From: Clostridiisalibacter paucivorans DSM 22131
Lineage (GTDB): Bacteria; Bacillota; Clostridia; Tissierellales; Clostridiisalibacteraceae
NCBI RefSeq assembly: GCF_000620125.1
Contig: NZ_JHVL01000003.1
Coordinates: 78,690 to 142,689 of the forward strand
Reading direction: 5' to 3'
DNA: 64,000 nt
In this document: positions 16,667 to 25,328 of the stretch, piece by piece
Numbering within the stretch: position 1 is the first letter of the stretch
How the letters are laid out: each line of letters opens with the position of its first letter
The notes under the pieces: model-generated
Told to the model about the DNA's origin: nothing
What the model saw: only the letters and a program-made list of their open reading frames with translations
Databases searched by the model: none
Position numbers and translations under genes: made by a program

Positions 16667-18082
16667 ATGAAATACGATGTAATTATAGTTGGAGCTGGTC
16701 CAGCTGGACTATTTACAGCTTTAGAATTAATCAACCTCAATTCTAATAAAAAAATATTATTATTAGAAAAGGGAGAAAAAGTAGAAAACAGACATTGTCC
16801 CAAAGAAGAAACCAATGTATGTGTTAACTGCTCTCCATATTGTAATATCACAGCTGGAGTTTCAGGTGCAGGGGCTTTTTCTGATGGCAAATTAAGTCTA
16901 AGTCCAGAAGTAGGTGGGATGTTGCCTGAATATATAGGCTATGATAAAACTAAGGAGTTAATAAAATATACAGACAATATATATCTCAATTTTGGAGCAG
17001 ATCCCCATGTAGAAGGGTTAGGAAATGATAAATTAGTTCAAGAAATAAGACGAAAGGCAATTAAAGCCAATTTGAAATTGATTGATTGTCCTGTTAGACA
17101 TCTAGGCACTGAAAAAGCTCATACAATATATAAAAAAATCCAAGATTACTTAGTAGCCTCTGGTGTAGAATTAAAAGTCAATTTTACAGTTAAAGATTTA
17201 ATAATAAAAAATAACAAAGCTATAGGCATTAAAGCTTTAAAATCTATGGATTACAGAGAATGCAATGATAGAAACATAGAGACCATATACGGCGAAAAAA
17301 TTATTCTTGCAGTGGGAAGAAAAGGTGCAGATTGGTTAAAACAAATGTGTGTACTTCATAACATAAACCATAGTGCTGGAACTGTAGATATTGGAGTAAG
17401 AGTTGAAGTCAGAAATGAAATTATGGAGCAAATAAATAACGTCTTATATGAAGGTAAATTAATTGGATATCCAAAGCCTTTCAAAGATAAAGTACGTACA
17501 TTCTGCCAAAATCCAGGTGGTTTTGTTTCAGAAGAAAAATACGATAATAACTTAGCTGTAGTTAATGGCCATTCATACAAAGAAAAAAAGAGTCAAAATA
17601 CAAATTTAGCCATATTAAGCTCTCACAATTTTAGATATCCCTTCAATCAGCCCATTGAATACGGAAAAAAAGTTGCTCAATTAGTCAATATGTTAGGTAA
17701 TAATAGAATTCTAGTTCAAAGATATGGAGATATAATAGATGGTAAAAGAACTTGGGAAAAAGAACTTAGTCAATCCAATGTAAAGCCATCACTCAAGGAT
17801 GCAGTTGCTGGAGACATTACCTCAGCTATTCCATACCGTCCAATGATGAATATAATTAAATTTATAGAAGCTATGGATATAATTGTCCCAGGTTTTGCCA
17901 GCCCAGAGACATTGTTATACGGCCCAGAAGTTAAGTTTTATTCAAATAAAGTAAAAATAGATAAGCATTTTCAAGGAAATATTGAAAATTTACATTTCTT
18001 AGGGGATGGATGTGGTCTTACAAGGGGTCTAATGATGGCATCATGTTCTGGCGTTGAAATGGCTAGATTAATTAGTAAATAA
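16667..18082 (+). CDS. FAD-dependent dehydrogenase (COG2509 family)
   Basis: A 471-residue flavoprotein. The FAD-binding GAGPAGL motif is at residues 9-15, a second dinucleotide region lies around IILAVGRKGADW, and the C-terminal FAD contact is HFLGDGCGLTRGLMMAS. Four cysteines in HCPKEETNVCVNCSPYC (about 43-60) resemble a metal or Fe-S ligand set. The family is widespread in anaerobes and lacks an assigned substrate. ATG 16667 follows GTGAGGAT; a frame open 20 codons further upstream has no ribosome site. The hairpin at 18081-18100 covers its stop codon. Confidence 0.85.
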   Translation: MKYDVIIVGAGPAGLFTALELINLNSNKKILLLEKGEKVENRHCPKEETNVCVNCSPYCNITAGVSGAGAFSDGKLSLSPEVGGMLPEYIGYDKTKELIKYTDNIYLNFGADPHVEGLGNDKLVQEIRRKAIKANLKLIDCPVRHLGTEKAHTIYKKIQDYLVASGVELKVNFTVKDLIIKNNKAIGIKALKSMDYRECNDRNIETIYGEKIILAVGRKGADWLKQMCVLHNINHSAGTVDIGVRVEVRNEIMEQINNVLYEGKLIGYPKPFKDKVRTFCQNPGGFVSEEKYDNNLAVVNGHSYKEKKSQNTNLAILSSHNFRYPFNQPIEYGKKVAQLVNMLGNNRILVQRYGDIIDGKRTWEKELSQSNVKPSLKDAVAGDITSAIPYRPMMNIIKFIEAMDIIVPGFASPETLLYGPEVKFYSNKVKIDKHFQGNIENLHFLGDGCGLTRGLMMASCSGVEMARLISK

Positions 18083-18100
18083 GGCGATAAATATCGCCTT
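18081..18100. terminator. Bidirectional terminator between convergent genes
   Basis: Perfect 8-base arms AAGGCGAT and ATCGCCTT around AAAT. Plus-strand reading continues into TATTTGGTTT; it sits between the FAD dehydrogenase stop and the end of the minus-strand coiled-coil gene at 18108. Confidence 0.7.
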
Positions 18101-18107
18101 ATTTGGT

Positions 18108-18551
18108 TTAAAATCCTTTTAATTCATCCCTATTTTTGTCAATAGTATCTATTACAAAGTTTAATTTTTCTTGAACCTCTTTTAAAAGTTCATCAGCATA
18201 CTCTCTAGCACCAAGTCGAATTTCTTTTGCATTCACTTGTGCCTTACCTATAATTTCTTCGGCCCTTTCCTTAGCTTTTTTAGTTATCTCCTCTTCATCT
18301 ATCATTTCTTCCATATGTACCTTTACTTCTTCAATCATTGTATCGGCTTCATTTTGGGCCTCTGCAAGTATTCTTTGCCTTTCTTCTTTTATCCATTCTG
18401 CCTGTTTTATTTCATCTGGCAATTTAATTCTTATTTCTTTAATTACATCTAATATATCTTCTTTATCCACCAACAATTTTCCTGCAAAGGGTATAGTAGA
18501 ACTTTCCTCAAGAATATCCTCTATTTCATCTAAAAGTCTCAATACATCCAT
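18108..18551 (-). CDS. Coiled-coil protein encoded beside coaD
   Basis: A 147-residue, almost wholly helical, Glu/Lys-rich protein. The N-terminal 50 residues (MDVLRLLDEIEDILEESS) may form a small head. Residues about 50-140 are continuous coiled coil resembling the peripheral stalk subunits of ATP synthases (EERQRILAEAQNEADTMIEEV). No membrane segment is seen. Similar proteins next to coaD in Clostridia are usually annotated ATPase or hypothetical. It starts 1 bp downstream of coaD, so it is in the rsmD-coaD operon and ends at the shared terminator. Confidence 0.75.
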   Translation of the reverse strand: MDVLRLLDEIEDILEESSTIPFAGKLLVDKEDILDVIKEIRIKLPDEIKQAEWIKEERQRILAEAQNEADTMIEEVKVHMEEMIDEEEITKKAKERAEEIIGKAQVNAKEIRLGAREYADELLKEVQEKLNFVIDTIDKNRDELKGF

Positions 18552-18552
18552 T

Positions 18553-19032
18553 TTAAACCCCCCTTATTTTTTCAAATATGGCTTTTTCAACTATTTTAGG
18601 TACTAAACTAGATATATCTCCGTCAAATTGAGCCACTTCCTTTACTAAACTGGAACTTAAAAACAAATATTTATTACTAGTCATTAGAAAAAAAGTTTCT
18701 AAATCTTTATTCAAACTAGAATTTAACAATGCCATTTGAAATTCATATTCAAAATCTGCTACAGCTCTAAGTCCTTTAATTATTATTGATACATTTTTAC
18801 TCTTAGCATAATCAACTAATAAACCTGAAAAACAATCTATTTCCACATTACCAAAGTCTTTTGTAACTTCTTTTAAAAGCTCTATTCTCTCTTGAACAGT
18901 AAACATAGGCTTTTTTGATGGATTATTTAATACAGTAACAATAATTTTATCAAACTTTTTACTACTCCTTTTTATTATATCTAAATGACCATTAGTTACT
19001 GGATCAAAACTACCTGGATAAATCGCTACCAT
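18553..19032 (-). CDS. coaD: Phosphopantetheine adenylyltransferase
   Basis: CoaD makes dephospho-CoA from 4'-phosphopantetheine and ATP, the penultimate step of CoA synthesis. The 159-residue protein has [14 protein letters not shown] with the HxGH-type nucleotide motif (T13-x2-H16), then [19 protein letters not shown] and the [15 protein letters not shown]-terminal motif. Its length is typical. ATG 19032 follows AAGGAGG. It is paired with rsmD 25 bp upstream, the usual Firmicutes arrangement. Confidence 0.97.
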   Translation of the reverse strand: MVAIYPGSFDPVTNGHLDIIKRSSKKFDKIIVTVLNNPSKKPMFTVQERIELLKEVTKDFGNVEIDCFSGLLVDYAKSKNVSIIIKGLRAVADFEYEFQMALLNSSLNKDLETFFLMTSNKYLFLSSSLVKEVAQFDGDISSLVPKIVEKAIFEKIRGV

Positions 19033-19057
19033 TGTATATAAAACCTCCTTTAACTAG

Positions 19058-19612
19058 TTAGCATTTCAATTTGAAAAATGATACTCCAGTGTCTCCATAT
19101 CTTCTGCTGTCTATTTTGTAAATATTACCAACAAAGTCTGGTAAAGATAATTTAGATTCATGTTCTACTATGACTCCGCTATCTTGTTTCAATAATGCAT
19201 GTCTATCTATTTCTTTTAACACTGGCATTATAAGCTCTTCATTATATGGTGGATCTAAAAATATATATTTAAATTTTACATTTTTTCTACCTAAAATAGC
19301 AATAGCATTCTTACTATTATTTTTATATATATTAGCTTTATCTATCAATTTAGTATTTATTAAATTTTCTTTTATAATTTTTATGCTGTCAATATGATTA
19401 TCTATAAAAAAACATTTTTTTGCTCCTCTACTTAAAAACTCTATCCCCATACTGCCTGTACCTGAAAAAAGATCTAAAACAATATCATCATCTTTTATAT
19501 CGCCTATTATGTTGAATATAGACTCTTTAATTCTATCTGATGTAGGTCTTATTCTCAGACCCTTAGGCGTCTTTAGTTTACGACCTTTAGCACTACCTGT
19601 TATAACTCTCAA
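19058..19612 (-). CDS. rsmD: 16S rRNA (guanine966-N2)-methyltransferase
   Basis: RsmD methylates G966 of 16S rRNA during 30S assembly. The 184-residue Rossmann methyltransferase has the N-terminal MRVITGSAKGRKLKTPKG, the SAM loop VLDLFSGTGSMGIE (about 47-60) and the catalytic FLDPPYNE (DPPY, about 117). Start TTG 19612 has GGGAGG 11 nt upstream, a slightly long spacing. It is followed by coaD. Confidence 0.95.
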   Translation of the reverse strand: MRVITGSAKGRKLKTPKGLRIRPTSDRIKESIFNIIGDIKDDDIVLDLFSGTGSMGIEFLSRGAKKCFFIDNHIDSIKIIKENLINTKLIDKANIYKNNSKNAIAILGRKNVKFKYIFLDPPYNEELIMPVLKEIDRHALLKQDSGVIVEHESKLSLPDFVGNIYKIDSRRYGDTGVSFFKLKC

Positions 19613-19671
19613 TATTATTAATACCTCCCAACACTCTAATATTTATATTTTAGCACATTACTTTATACAAC

Positions 19672-19701
19672 ACAAAGAAAAGCTGACTAAAAAGTCAGCT
19701 T
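19672..19701 (-). terminator. Terminator after recG
   Basis: Arms AAGCTGACT and AGTCAGCTT around TTTT, followed on the minus strand by TTTCTTTG. The stem includes the last codons and stop of recG, and the site separates recG from rsmD. Confidence 0.8.
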
Positions 19702-21755
19702 AGAGTTATATCTTCAATTCTATCTCCGAACATATATATAATATGCTCCTTAAGTTTCGTATATTTTTTAGATTGCAAATATTGGTCTTGTTTTAAAATA
19801 TAACTTGCCACCTTCTGAGATAACTTCAATAATTTCATATCAGTAAATATATTTGCTATTTTCAAATCAGGCAATCCATGTTGTCGTGTGCCAAAAAATT
19901 CTCCAGGACCTCTTAGTTTCAAATCTTTTTCCGAAATTACAAACCCATCAGTAGTCTGTTCCATTATTTTCATTCTTTCTCTAGCTATTTGACTTTTTCC
20001 TTCACTAATTAATATGCAATATGACTGATATTCTCCCCTTCCAACACGTCCTCTCAGCTGATGGAGTTGGGCTAGACCAAACCTCTCTGCATTTTCTATT
20101 ACTATTATATTTGCATTGGGCACATTTACTCCCACCTCTATTACTGTAGTAGATACCAATACATCTATATTACCTTTTTTGAATTCATTCATTATATTGT
20201 CTTTTTCTTTCCCCTTCATCTTACCATGAAGAAGCCCTGACCTCAAATCAACAAAATATTTTTTAAGACTATTATATAATTCTGTTGCTGATTGTAAAGA
20301 TAATTCTTCAGAGTCTTCCACAAGGGGACAAACAATATAAGCTTGTCTTCCTTCTTTTACCTGTTTTTTTATAAAGTTGTAAACTCTGTTTTTCATTTTT
20401 GCTATTGTAGCATAAGTTTCTATTTTCTTTCTACCAGGAGGCAGTTCATCTATTATAGAAATGTCTAAATCACCATATAATATTAAGGCCAATGTCCTTG
20501 GTATAGGAGTAGCAGTCATTACCAACACATCAGGATTTTTGCCTTTTTGAGTTAACAATGCCCTTTGTTTTACTCCAAATCTATGTTGCTCATCAGTTAT
20601 TACTAGACCTAGTTTGTTAAATTTAACTGTATCTTGAATCAAAGCATGGGTTCCTACTAGTATATCTATTTCCCCCTCTCGGGTTCTCTTTAGTATATCA
20701 TTCTTTTTCTTGGCAGAAATATTTCCTATCAATAGTTCGCATTTAATTCCATAATCATCCAACATTTCACTAATGCTTTCATAATGTTGAGTAGCTAATA
20801 TTTCCGTTGGCGCCATCATTACTGCTTGATATCCACTTCTAATGGCCTTAAACATAGCCATAATAGCCACAATAGTCTTTCCTGAACCTACATCTCCTTG
20901 TACCAACCTACTCATTACTTTAGGAGATTCCATATCTTTTGAGATTTCATTAAATACTTTCTGTTGTGCCTTTGTTAAACTAAATGGTAATTTATTAATA
21001 AATTCCTTTATCTCAATTACATCGTCAAACTTAATTCCTTGACTTTTATGACTATTTTTATGCTTTATTAAATAAAGACCTAACTGTAACAATAAAAACT
21101 CTTCAAGGGCTAACCTTTGTTTAGCCTTTAAATAATCACTCCTTGTTTTTGGAAAGTGTATATTAACCAATGCATTCTGTATAGAATATAATTTTAGAGA
21201 TTCAACTATATCTTTAGGTAAAATATCATCTACCTCATTGACCACAGCATTTAAGGCATTCTCTACTATTTTCATTATTTCATTATTACTTATACCCTTG
21301 GTCAAGGGATATATGGGAATAATTCTCCCTACCCTTTTATTTTGTCCATCATCTTTTTCTATTGCTGGACTATTAATTTGTATCTGCCCATATTTCATCT
21401 TTATTTTACCACTTACTTTAATTATACTGCCCATCTTTAAACTATCTAAGATATAATTTTGATTAAACCATACAAGATAGGCCACCCCTGTGCCATCTGA
21501 AACGGGAACCTTAATTATACTCATACCCCTTCTAGGCCTTGATATACTAGGTGCTCCAGATATCTTAACCTTTAGGTTAGCCTTTTCATCATTTTTACAA
21601 TCTTTAATTTTATTAAAGCTACCTCTATCTTCATAGGATCTAGGAAAATAATAAATTAAATCTCTAACATTTTCTATACCCATTTTCTTTAAAACTTTAG
21701 CTCTTTTGGGGCCTACTCCTTTTATGTATTGAACTGAAGAATATAAACTATTCAA
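19695..21755 (-). CDS. recG: ATP-dependent DNA helicase RecG
   Basis: RecG remodels stalled forks and Holliday junctions. The 686-residue protein has an N-terminal wedge/OB domain (VKISGAPS...GSIIKVSGKIKM, about 60-140) and a superfamily 2 helicase core with Walker A GDVGSGKT (about 287), Walker B DEQHRFGVKQR, MTATPIPRT, and VGRVGRGEYQSYC-type motif VI. I chose TTG 21755 because GAGGTG sits 6 nt upstream; a GTG three codons earlier overlaps that site. It follows fakA after a gap that holds a dispersed repeat. Confidence 0.96.
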   Translation of the reverse strand: MNSLYSSVQYIKGVGPKRAKVLKKMGIENVRDLIYYFPRSYEDRGSFNKIKDCKNDEKANLKVKISGAPSISRPRRGMSIIKVPVSDGTGVAYLVWFNQNYILDSLKMGSIIKVSGKIKMKYGQIQINSPAIEKDDGQNKRVGRIIPIYPLTKGISNNEIMKIVENALNAVVNEVDDILPKDIVESLKLYSIQNALVNIHFPKTRSDYLKAKQRLALEEFLLLQLGLYLIKHKNSHKSQGIKFDDVIEIKEFINKLPFSLTKAQQKVFNEISKDMESPKVMSRLVQGDVGSGKTIVAIMAMFKAIRSGYQAVMMAPTEILATQHYESISEMLDDYGIKCELLIGNISAKKKNDILKRTREGEIDILVGTHALIQDTVKFNKLGLVITDEQHRFGVKQRALLTQKGKNPDVLVMTATPIPRTLALILYGDLDISIIDELPPGRKKIETYATIAKMKNRVYNFIKKQVKEGRQAYIVCPLVEDSEELSLQSATELYNSLKKYFVDLRSGLLHGKMKGKEKDNIMNEFKKGNIDVLVSTTVIEVGVNVPNANIIVIENAERFGLAQLHQLRGRVGRGEYQSYCILISEGKSQIARERMKIMEQTTDGFVISEKDLKLRGPGEFFGTRQHGLPDLKIANIFTDMKLLKLSQKVASYILKQDQYLQSKKYTKLKEHIIYMFGDRIEDITLS

Positions 21756-21804
21756 TCTAATCACCTCTAATAAATCAGCTTCTATCTCAATTAAAAATAA
21801 AAAC

Positions 21805-21900
21805 AGTTAGTAGCTAGTTGCTAGTAATCAATAGACCAATGATGAAATTCTATAGATTTCTACCATAACCTACTAACTACCAACTGCTAAACTACTAACT
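21805..21900. repeat. Dispersed inverted repeat, copy 1
   Basis: Begins with AGTTAGTAGCTAGTTGCTAG and ends with CTGCTAAACTACTAACT. The centre carries AATGATGAAATTC and GATTTCTACCAT, which recur almost exactly at the right edge of the window (63906-63999). It sits 3 bp after the fakA stop codon, between fakA and recG. Confidence 0.8.
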
Positions 21901-21903
21901 ATA

Positions 21904-23538
21904 TTATTCTATAGAGAATATATAATAATATAAAGGCTGTCCACCATAGACTACTTCTATATCATAATCCTCCAATTCCTTCTCTAAGGATTGTGATAAT
22001 TTTTCGGCTTCCTCTTCAGACACATCGTTTCCATAAAATATAGTTATAAGGTCATTGTCCTCTTCTATTGTGTTCTTTAATAATTCCATGGACACATTCT
22101 CAATATCATCACCTACTGATAATATCTCTCCATTACAAATACCTATTATGTCATCTTTATTGATTTCTTTATCATCTATATTAGTATCTCTAACTGCATA
22201 GGTAACCTGTCCTGTTTTTACATGTTCAAATGCATCTGTCATATTTTCTATGTTTTTATCTATATCCATATCACTTTCAAAGGCCAACAAAGCAGCTACA
22301 CCTTGAGGTATAGTTTTAGTTGGCAATACATATATGTTTCTATCACTTAGATCTTTAGCTTGATTTGCAGCTAATATTATATTACCGTTATTAGGCAAAA
22401 TTATTATACTCTCGCCTTTTACCTCATTTATAGCTTTAATTATATCTTCAGTGCTAGGATTCATAGTCTGCCCACCAGGTATTATATAATCAACTTTAAG
22501 CTCTCTAAACACGTCAGCTATACCATCACCCATAGCCACAGAAATAAAACTATATTTTTTGTATTCTTCTTCCCCATATTTGTCATTATCATTTATATGA
22601 TCTTCTTTATCGTCTAATACTTTATTCTGATGTTGATATCTCATATTATCTATCTTTATATCTATAAGTTCTCCTGATTTAAGTGCCTCTTCTATAACTT
22701 TTCCTGGATTATTGGTATGTATGTGTACTTTCACTACATCTTCTCCACCTACAACCATCAAAGAATCACCATAAAAAGATATCTTTTGTCTAAACTCATT
22801 TTCGTCTACTTTAGCCTTATTAATAATAAATTCGGTACAATATCCAAATTTAATGTCAGTAGCTGGATCAGTATCCCTTTCGTTAGAGTAATCAGAATAA
22901 TCTTCAAGTACAGCCGATTCTTTTCCCATCAAACCATCTAAAATTCCCTTTAATATATATATTAATCCCTTGCCACCTGCATCTACTACTCCAGCCGTTT
23001 TCAAGACATCTAACATCTCTGGAGTTCTCTCTAATGCCTCTTGTCCATGATTTATAACTGTCTCTAAAAACACTTGTATATCCTTCTCTTGACGATATAT
23101 CTCCATAGCCTTTTCTGCACATTCTCTAGCAACAGTCAATATAGTACCTTCTATAGGTTTCATTACCGCTTTATATGCAGTATCCGATGCCATTCTAAAT
23201 CCTTCAGCCAATACCTTTACATCTAATCTTTTTTTACCTTGAAGACCTTTACTAAACCCTCTAAATAATTGAGATAATATTACTCCGGAATTTCCTCTAG
23301 CCCCCATCAAAGAACCTTTAGCTATCCCTTTAACTATATCATCTATATTATTGGAATCTATATTTTTTATTTCCTTTGCTGCCGATTGAATAGTCAACGA
23401 CATATTAGTGCCTGTGTCTCCATCTGGCACCGGAAAAACATTCAGGGCATTGACACCTTCTTTATTCTTCTCAAGGGTATTTGCTCCCACTATAAAAGCC
23501 TTCTTAAGCAAATCCCCATCTATATATTCAATTTTCAA
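21904..23538 (-). CDS. fakA: Fatty acid kinase ATP-binding subunit (DAK/YloV family)
   Basis: FakA phosphorylates fatty acids bound to FakB (DegV) proteins, feeding exogenous fatty acids to PlsX/PlsY. The 544-residue protein has an N-terminal DhaL domain (about 1-200) with the nucleotide/Mg motif NVFPVPDGDTGTNMSLT, SLMGARGNSGVILSQL and DAGGKGL. A central region and a C-terminal DegV-like domain (IIPGGQTMNPSTEDI, about 350-544) follow. Start TTG 23538 has AAGGAGG. It follows the asp23 gene by 18 bp, a pairing conserved across Firmicutes. The acyl-phosphate link makes it a functional partner of plsX in this window. Confidence 0.93.
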   Translation of the reverse strand: MKIEYIDGDLLKKAFIVGANTLEKNKEGVNALNVFPVPDGDTGTNMSLTIQSAAKEIKNIDSNNIDDIVKGIAKGSLMGARGNSGVILSQLFRGFSKGLQGKKRLDVKVLAEGFRMASDTAYKAVMKPIEGTILTVARECAEKAMEIYRQEKDIQVFLETVINHGQEALERTPEMLDVLKTAGVVDAGGKGLIYILKGILDGLMGKESAVLEDYSDYSNERDTDPATDIKFGYCTEFIINKAKVDENEFRQKISFYGDSLMVVGGEDVVKVHIHTNNPGKVIEEALKSGELIDIKIDNMRYQHQNKVLDDKEDHINDNDKYGEEEYKKYSFISVAMGDGIADVFRELKVDYIIPGGQTMNPSTEDIIKAINEVKGESIIILPNNGNIILAANQAKDLSDRNIYVLPTKTIPQGVAALLAFESDMDIDKNIENMTDAFEHVKTGQVTYAVRDTNIDDKEINKDDIIGICNGEILSVGDDIENVSMELLKNTIEEDNDLITIFYGNDVSEEEAEKLSQSLEKELEDYDIEVVYGGQPLYYYIFSIE

Positions 23539-23556
23539 AATCAGTACCTCCTTAAT

Positions 23557-23913
23557 TTACTTTTGTACTCTTACCCCTTGTACATATACGTTTATTCTTT
23601 CAACTTCCATACCTGTCATATTTTCAATATTATATTTCACCTTATCTATTATATTATTGGCTACTACAGATATTTTCACACCAAACTGTACTACTATATA
23701 TAAATTTATCGAAACTTTATTTTCAACTGTACTAACCTTTACTCCTTTTGTTAAATGTTCCTTTTTTAAAAGCTTAACTAAACCATCTGTTGCATTCCTA
23801 CTTGCCATACCTACTAATCCATAACATTCCATAGCAGCCATGCCAGCTATTGTAGCTATAACAGTATCATCAACATTTACACTACCATATTGGTTAACTA
23901 TTTTACTAGGCAT
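23557..23913 (-). CDS. Asp23/Gls24 family envelope stress protein
   Basis: A 118-residue Asp23/Gls24 protein (YloU type). Members are small, soluble or membrane-associated proteins tied to envelope stress, and this one is almost always encoded before fakA. The sequence has the family core TVIATIAGMAAMECYGLVGMA near the N-terminus and INLYIVVQFGVKI in the middle. I chose ATG 23913, which follows GGGAGG; the frame is open 18 codons further but without a ribosome site. It is divergent from rpmB. Confidence 0.9.
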   Translation of the reverse strand: MPSKIVNQYGSVNVDDTVIATIAGMAAMECYGLVGMASRNATDGLVKLLKKEHLTKGVKVSTVENKVSINLYIVVQFGVKISVVANNIIDKVKYNIENMTGMEVERINVYVQGVRVQK

Positions 23914-24054
23914 TAACAGGCCTCCCTTTAAATCTTTTTTATATATATATTCTACATTATATTTCATATCTAATCAACACATGTAGAATTTCATTATATA
24001 CTTGATTTATTCCCAATATATTATAATACAAACATACAATTTTTAAAATAGATA

Positions 24055-24084
24055 TTGCAATTATATGTTATACTGTGTTAAAAT
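24055..24084 (+). promoter_or_regulatory. Probable sigma-A promoter of rpmB
   Basis: TTGCAA (24055-24060) and TAAAAT (24079-24084) with an 18-bp spacer, about 50 nt upstream of the rpmB GTG. Confidence 0.5.
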
Positions 24085-24136
24085 AGTGATGTTTATAGTG
24101 TATTAGTTATGTTCCGTAGTTAAGGAGGTGTTTTTT

Positions 24137-24328
24137 GTGGCAAATTACTGTGAAGTATGTGGAAAAGGAAAAATGAGTGGTAACAATGTTAGTTTTTCTA
24201 TGCGTCATTCAAGAAGAACTTGGAAACCAAATATTAGAAAAGTAAAAGTAGTTATTGATGGAACACCAAGAAGAATGAATGTATGTACAAGATGTTTAAG
24301 GTCTGATAAAGTAAAAAGGGCTTTATAG
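24137..24328 (+). CDS. rpmB: Ribosomal protein bL28
   Basis: A 63-residue large-subunit ribosomal protein. The N-terminus ANYCEVCGKGKMSGNNVSFS and the pair CxxC...CTRCLRS give a four-Cys zinc-binding form. I chose GTG 24137 because AAGGAGGTG lies 6 nt upstream; an earlier GTG is part of that site. It is a single plus-strand gene in an otherwise minus-strand region, with its own promoter and a terminator at 24336-24360. The same inverted orientation relative to the asp23-fakA genes is common in Firmicutes. Confidence 0.97.
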   Translation: MANYCEVCGKGKMSGNNVSFSMRHSRRTWKPNIRKVKVVIDGTPRRMNVCTRCLRSDKVKRAL

Positions 24329-24335
24329 ATATCAT

Positions 24336-24360
24336 GGCTCCTCGTTTAAAGGGGCCTTTT
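24336..24360 (+). terminator. Terminator after rpmB
   Basis: GGCTCC and GGGGCC arms (one G-U pair) with a 9-nt loop, followed by TTTTACTTTATT. Confidence 0.75.
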
Positions 24361-24377
24361 ACTTTATTATGTCCAAT

Positions 24378-24554
24378 TTAAGTCATTCTAAAAATTATCC
24401 ACCCGGAAATAACTAATAGTACGCCTAATATTAATAGCCATACTTTAAGTGGTACTACTTGAATTATTATTATACAACCTATCACAGACATAATAATAGC
24501 AATCATTTTTTTATAACTATGACAATGATACATCTTTCTTTTTTTCCATCTCAT
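24378..24554 (-). CDS. Small two-helix membrane protein between thiN and rpmB (unrecognised)
   Basis: A 58-residue protein I cannot name. It starts MRWKKRKMYHCHSYKKM, a very basic cytoplasmic end, followed by two hydrophobic helices (MIAIIMSVIGCIIIIQVV and VWLLILGVLLVISGWIIF) joined at PLK, so it should form a membrane hairpin. ATG 24554 has GGGGTG six nt upstream. It is downstream of nothing but thiN's terminator and convergent with rpmB. In Bacillus the sporulation peptide gene spoVM occupies this slot, but the sequence here is not SpoVM-like. Codon use is ordinary. Probably a real gene. Confidence 0.6.
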   Translation of the reverse strand: MRWKKRKMYHCHSYKKMIAIIMSVIGCIIIIQVVPLKVWLLILGVLLVISGWIIFRMT

Positions 24555-24651
24555 TTATTACACCCCTATAGAGTATTGCTTTTATTTATTGTATTCTATA
24601 AAATAATATTTGTTACTAACTTTAGAAAAAAGTAATATGGTGCATTTATTA

Positions 24652-24680
24652 AATAATAAAAAAAGACCTAAATGGTCTTT
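24652..24680 (-). terminator. Terminator after thiN
   Basis: AAAGACC and GGTCTTT arms with a 5-nt loop, followed by seven T on the minus strand, 4 bp after the thiN stop. Confidence 0.85.
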
Positions 24681-24683
24681 ATA

Positions 24684-25319
24684 TTAATCCTTTGATTTAA
24701 CGACTAAACATATACCGTCTTCAATATCTATTTCTCCCTCATCTTCTATCAATTCATTACTTATTCCCAATGTAGCAGAAAACTTTATTGTAGCTTTATT
24801 TAATTTATATTCAAATCCCTTTAATGTAATACCAGAAACATCTCCAAATATAGGTATTAGAGATATGTATTTATAATCTTCCTTTAATACCTTGCCTCTG
24901 CCAGAAAATAAAAATGCCTTATTATGGTCATTTATTATCTTTGCATCTATTCCTTTTTGAAATAAATCGTATAGAAGCATTATATTAGCTATGCTATGAT
25001 CTAATCTAGAACCTATGGCACCCAATATTGTAATTTCTGTAGCACCCTTCTCCACAGCAAAGTTTAAACACAACTCCATATCTGTATAATCTTTTTTTGT
25101 AGGAAAATCCTTTATGGGAACATTAAATCTATCGAACCATTTAAGATCATCTTCATCTATAGAATCTAGATCACCTATTATTATATTAGGGACTACAGAG
25201 GATAATTTTGCGTGCTTAGCGCCACCATCTGCACATATTATAAAATCCCCTGTATCACAAATATTTTTAATTAATTGAGGATCTCCGCCATCTCCGCTGG
25301 CTATAACAATACATTTCAT
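24684..25319 (-). CDS. thiN: Thiamine pyrophosphokinase
   Basis: Transfers pyrophosphate from ATP to thiamine to make TPP. The 211-residue protein has an N-terminal domain with CADGGAKHA and NIIIGDLDSID (the Asp-rich catalytic loop), PTKKDYTDMELCL and GAIGSRLDHSIANI, all hallmarks of the family, and a C-terminal beta-sandwich with LKGFEYKLNKATI. It follows rpe by 9 bp and is the last gene of the prkC-rsgA-rpe-thiN run. Confidence 0.95.
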   Translation of the reverse strand: MKCIVIASGDGGDPQLIKNICDTGDFIICADGGAKHAKLSSVVPNIIIGDLDSIDEDDLKWFDRFNVPIKDFPTKKDYTDMELCLNFAVEKGATEITILGAIGSRLDHSIANIMLLYDLFQKGIDAKIINDHNKAFLFSGRGKVLKEDYKYISLIPIFGDVSGITLKGFEYKLNKATIKFSATLGISNELIEDEGEIDIEDGICLVVKSKD

Positions 25320-25328
25320 AAAATCCCT

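Noticed and set aside
21805..21900. CRISPR or tandem-repeat array
   Set aside because: The four related repeats are many kilobases apart and are individually palindromic, not an array.
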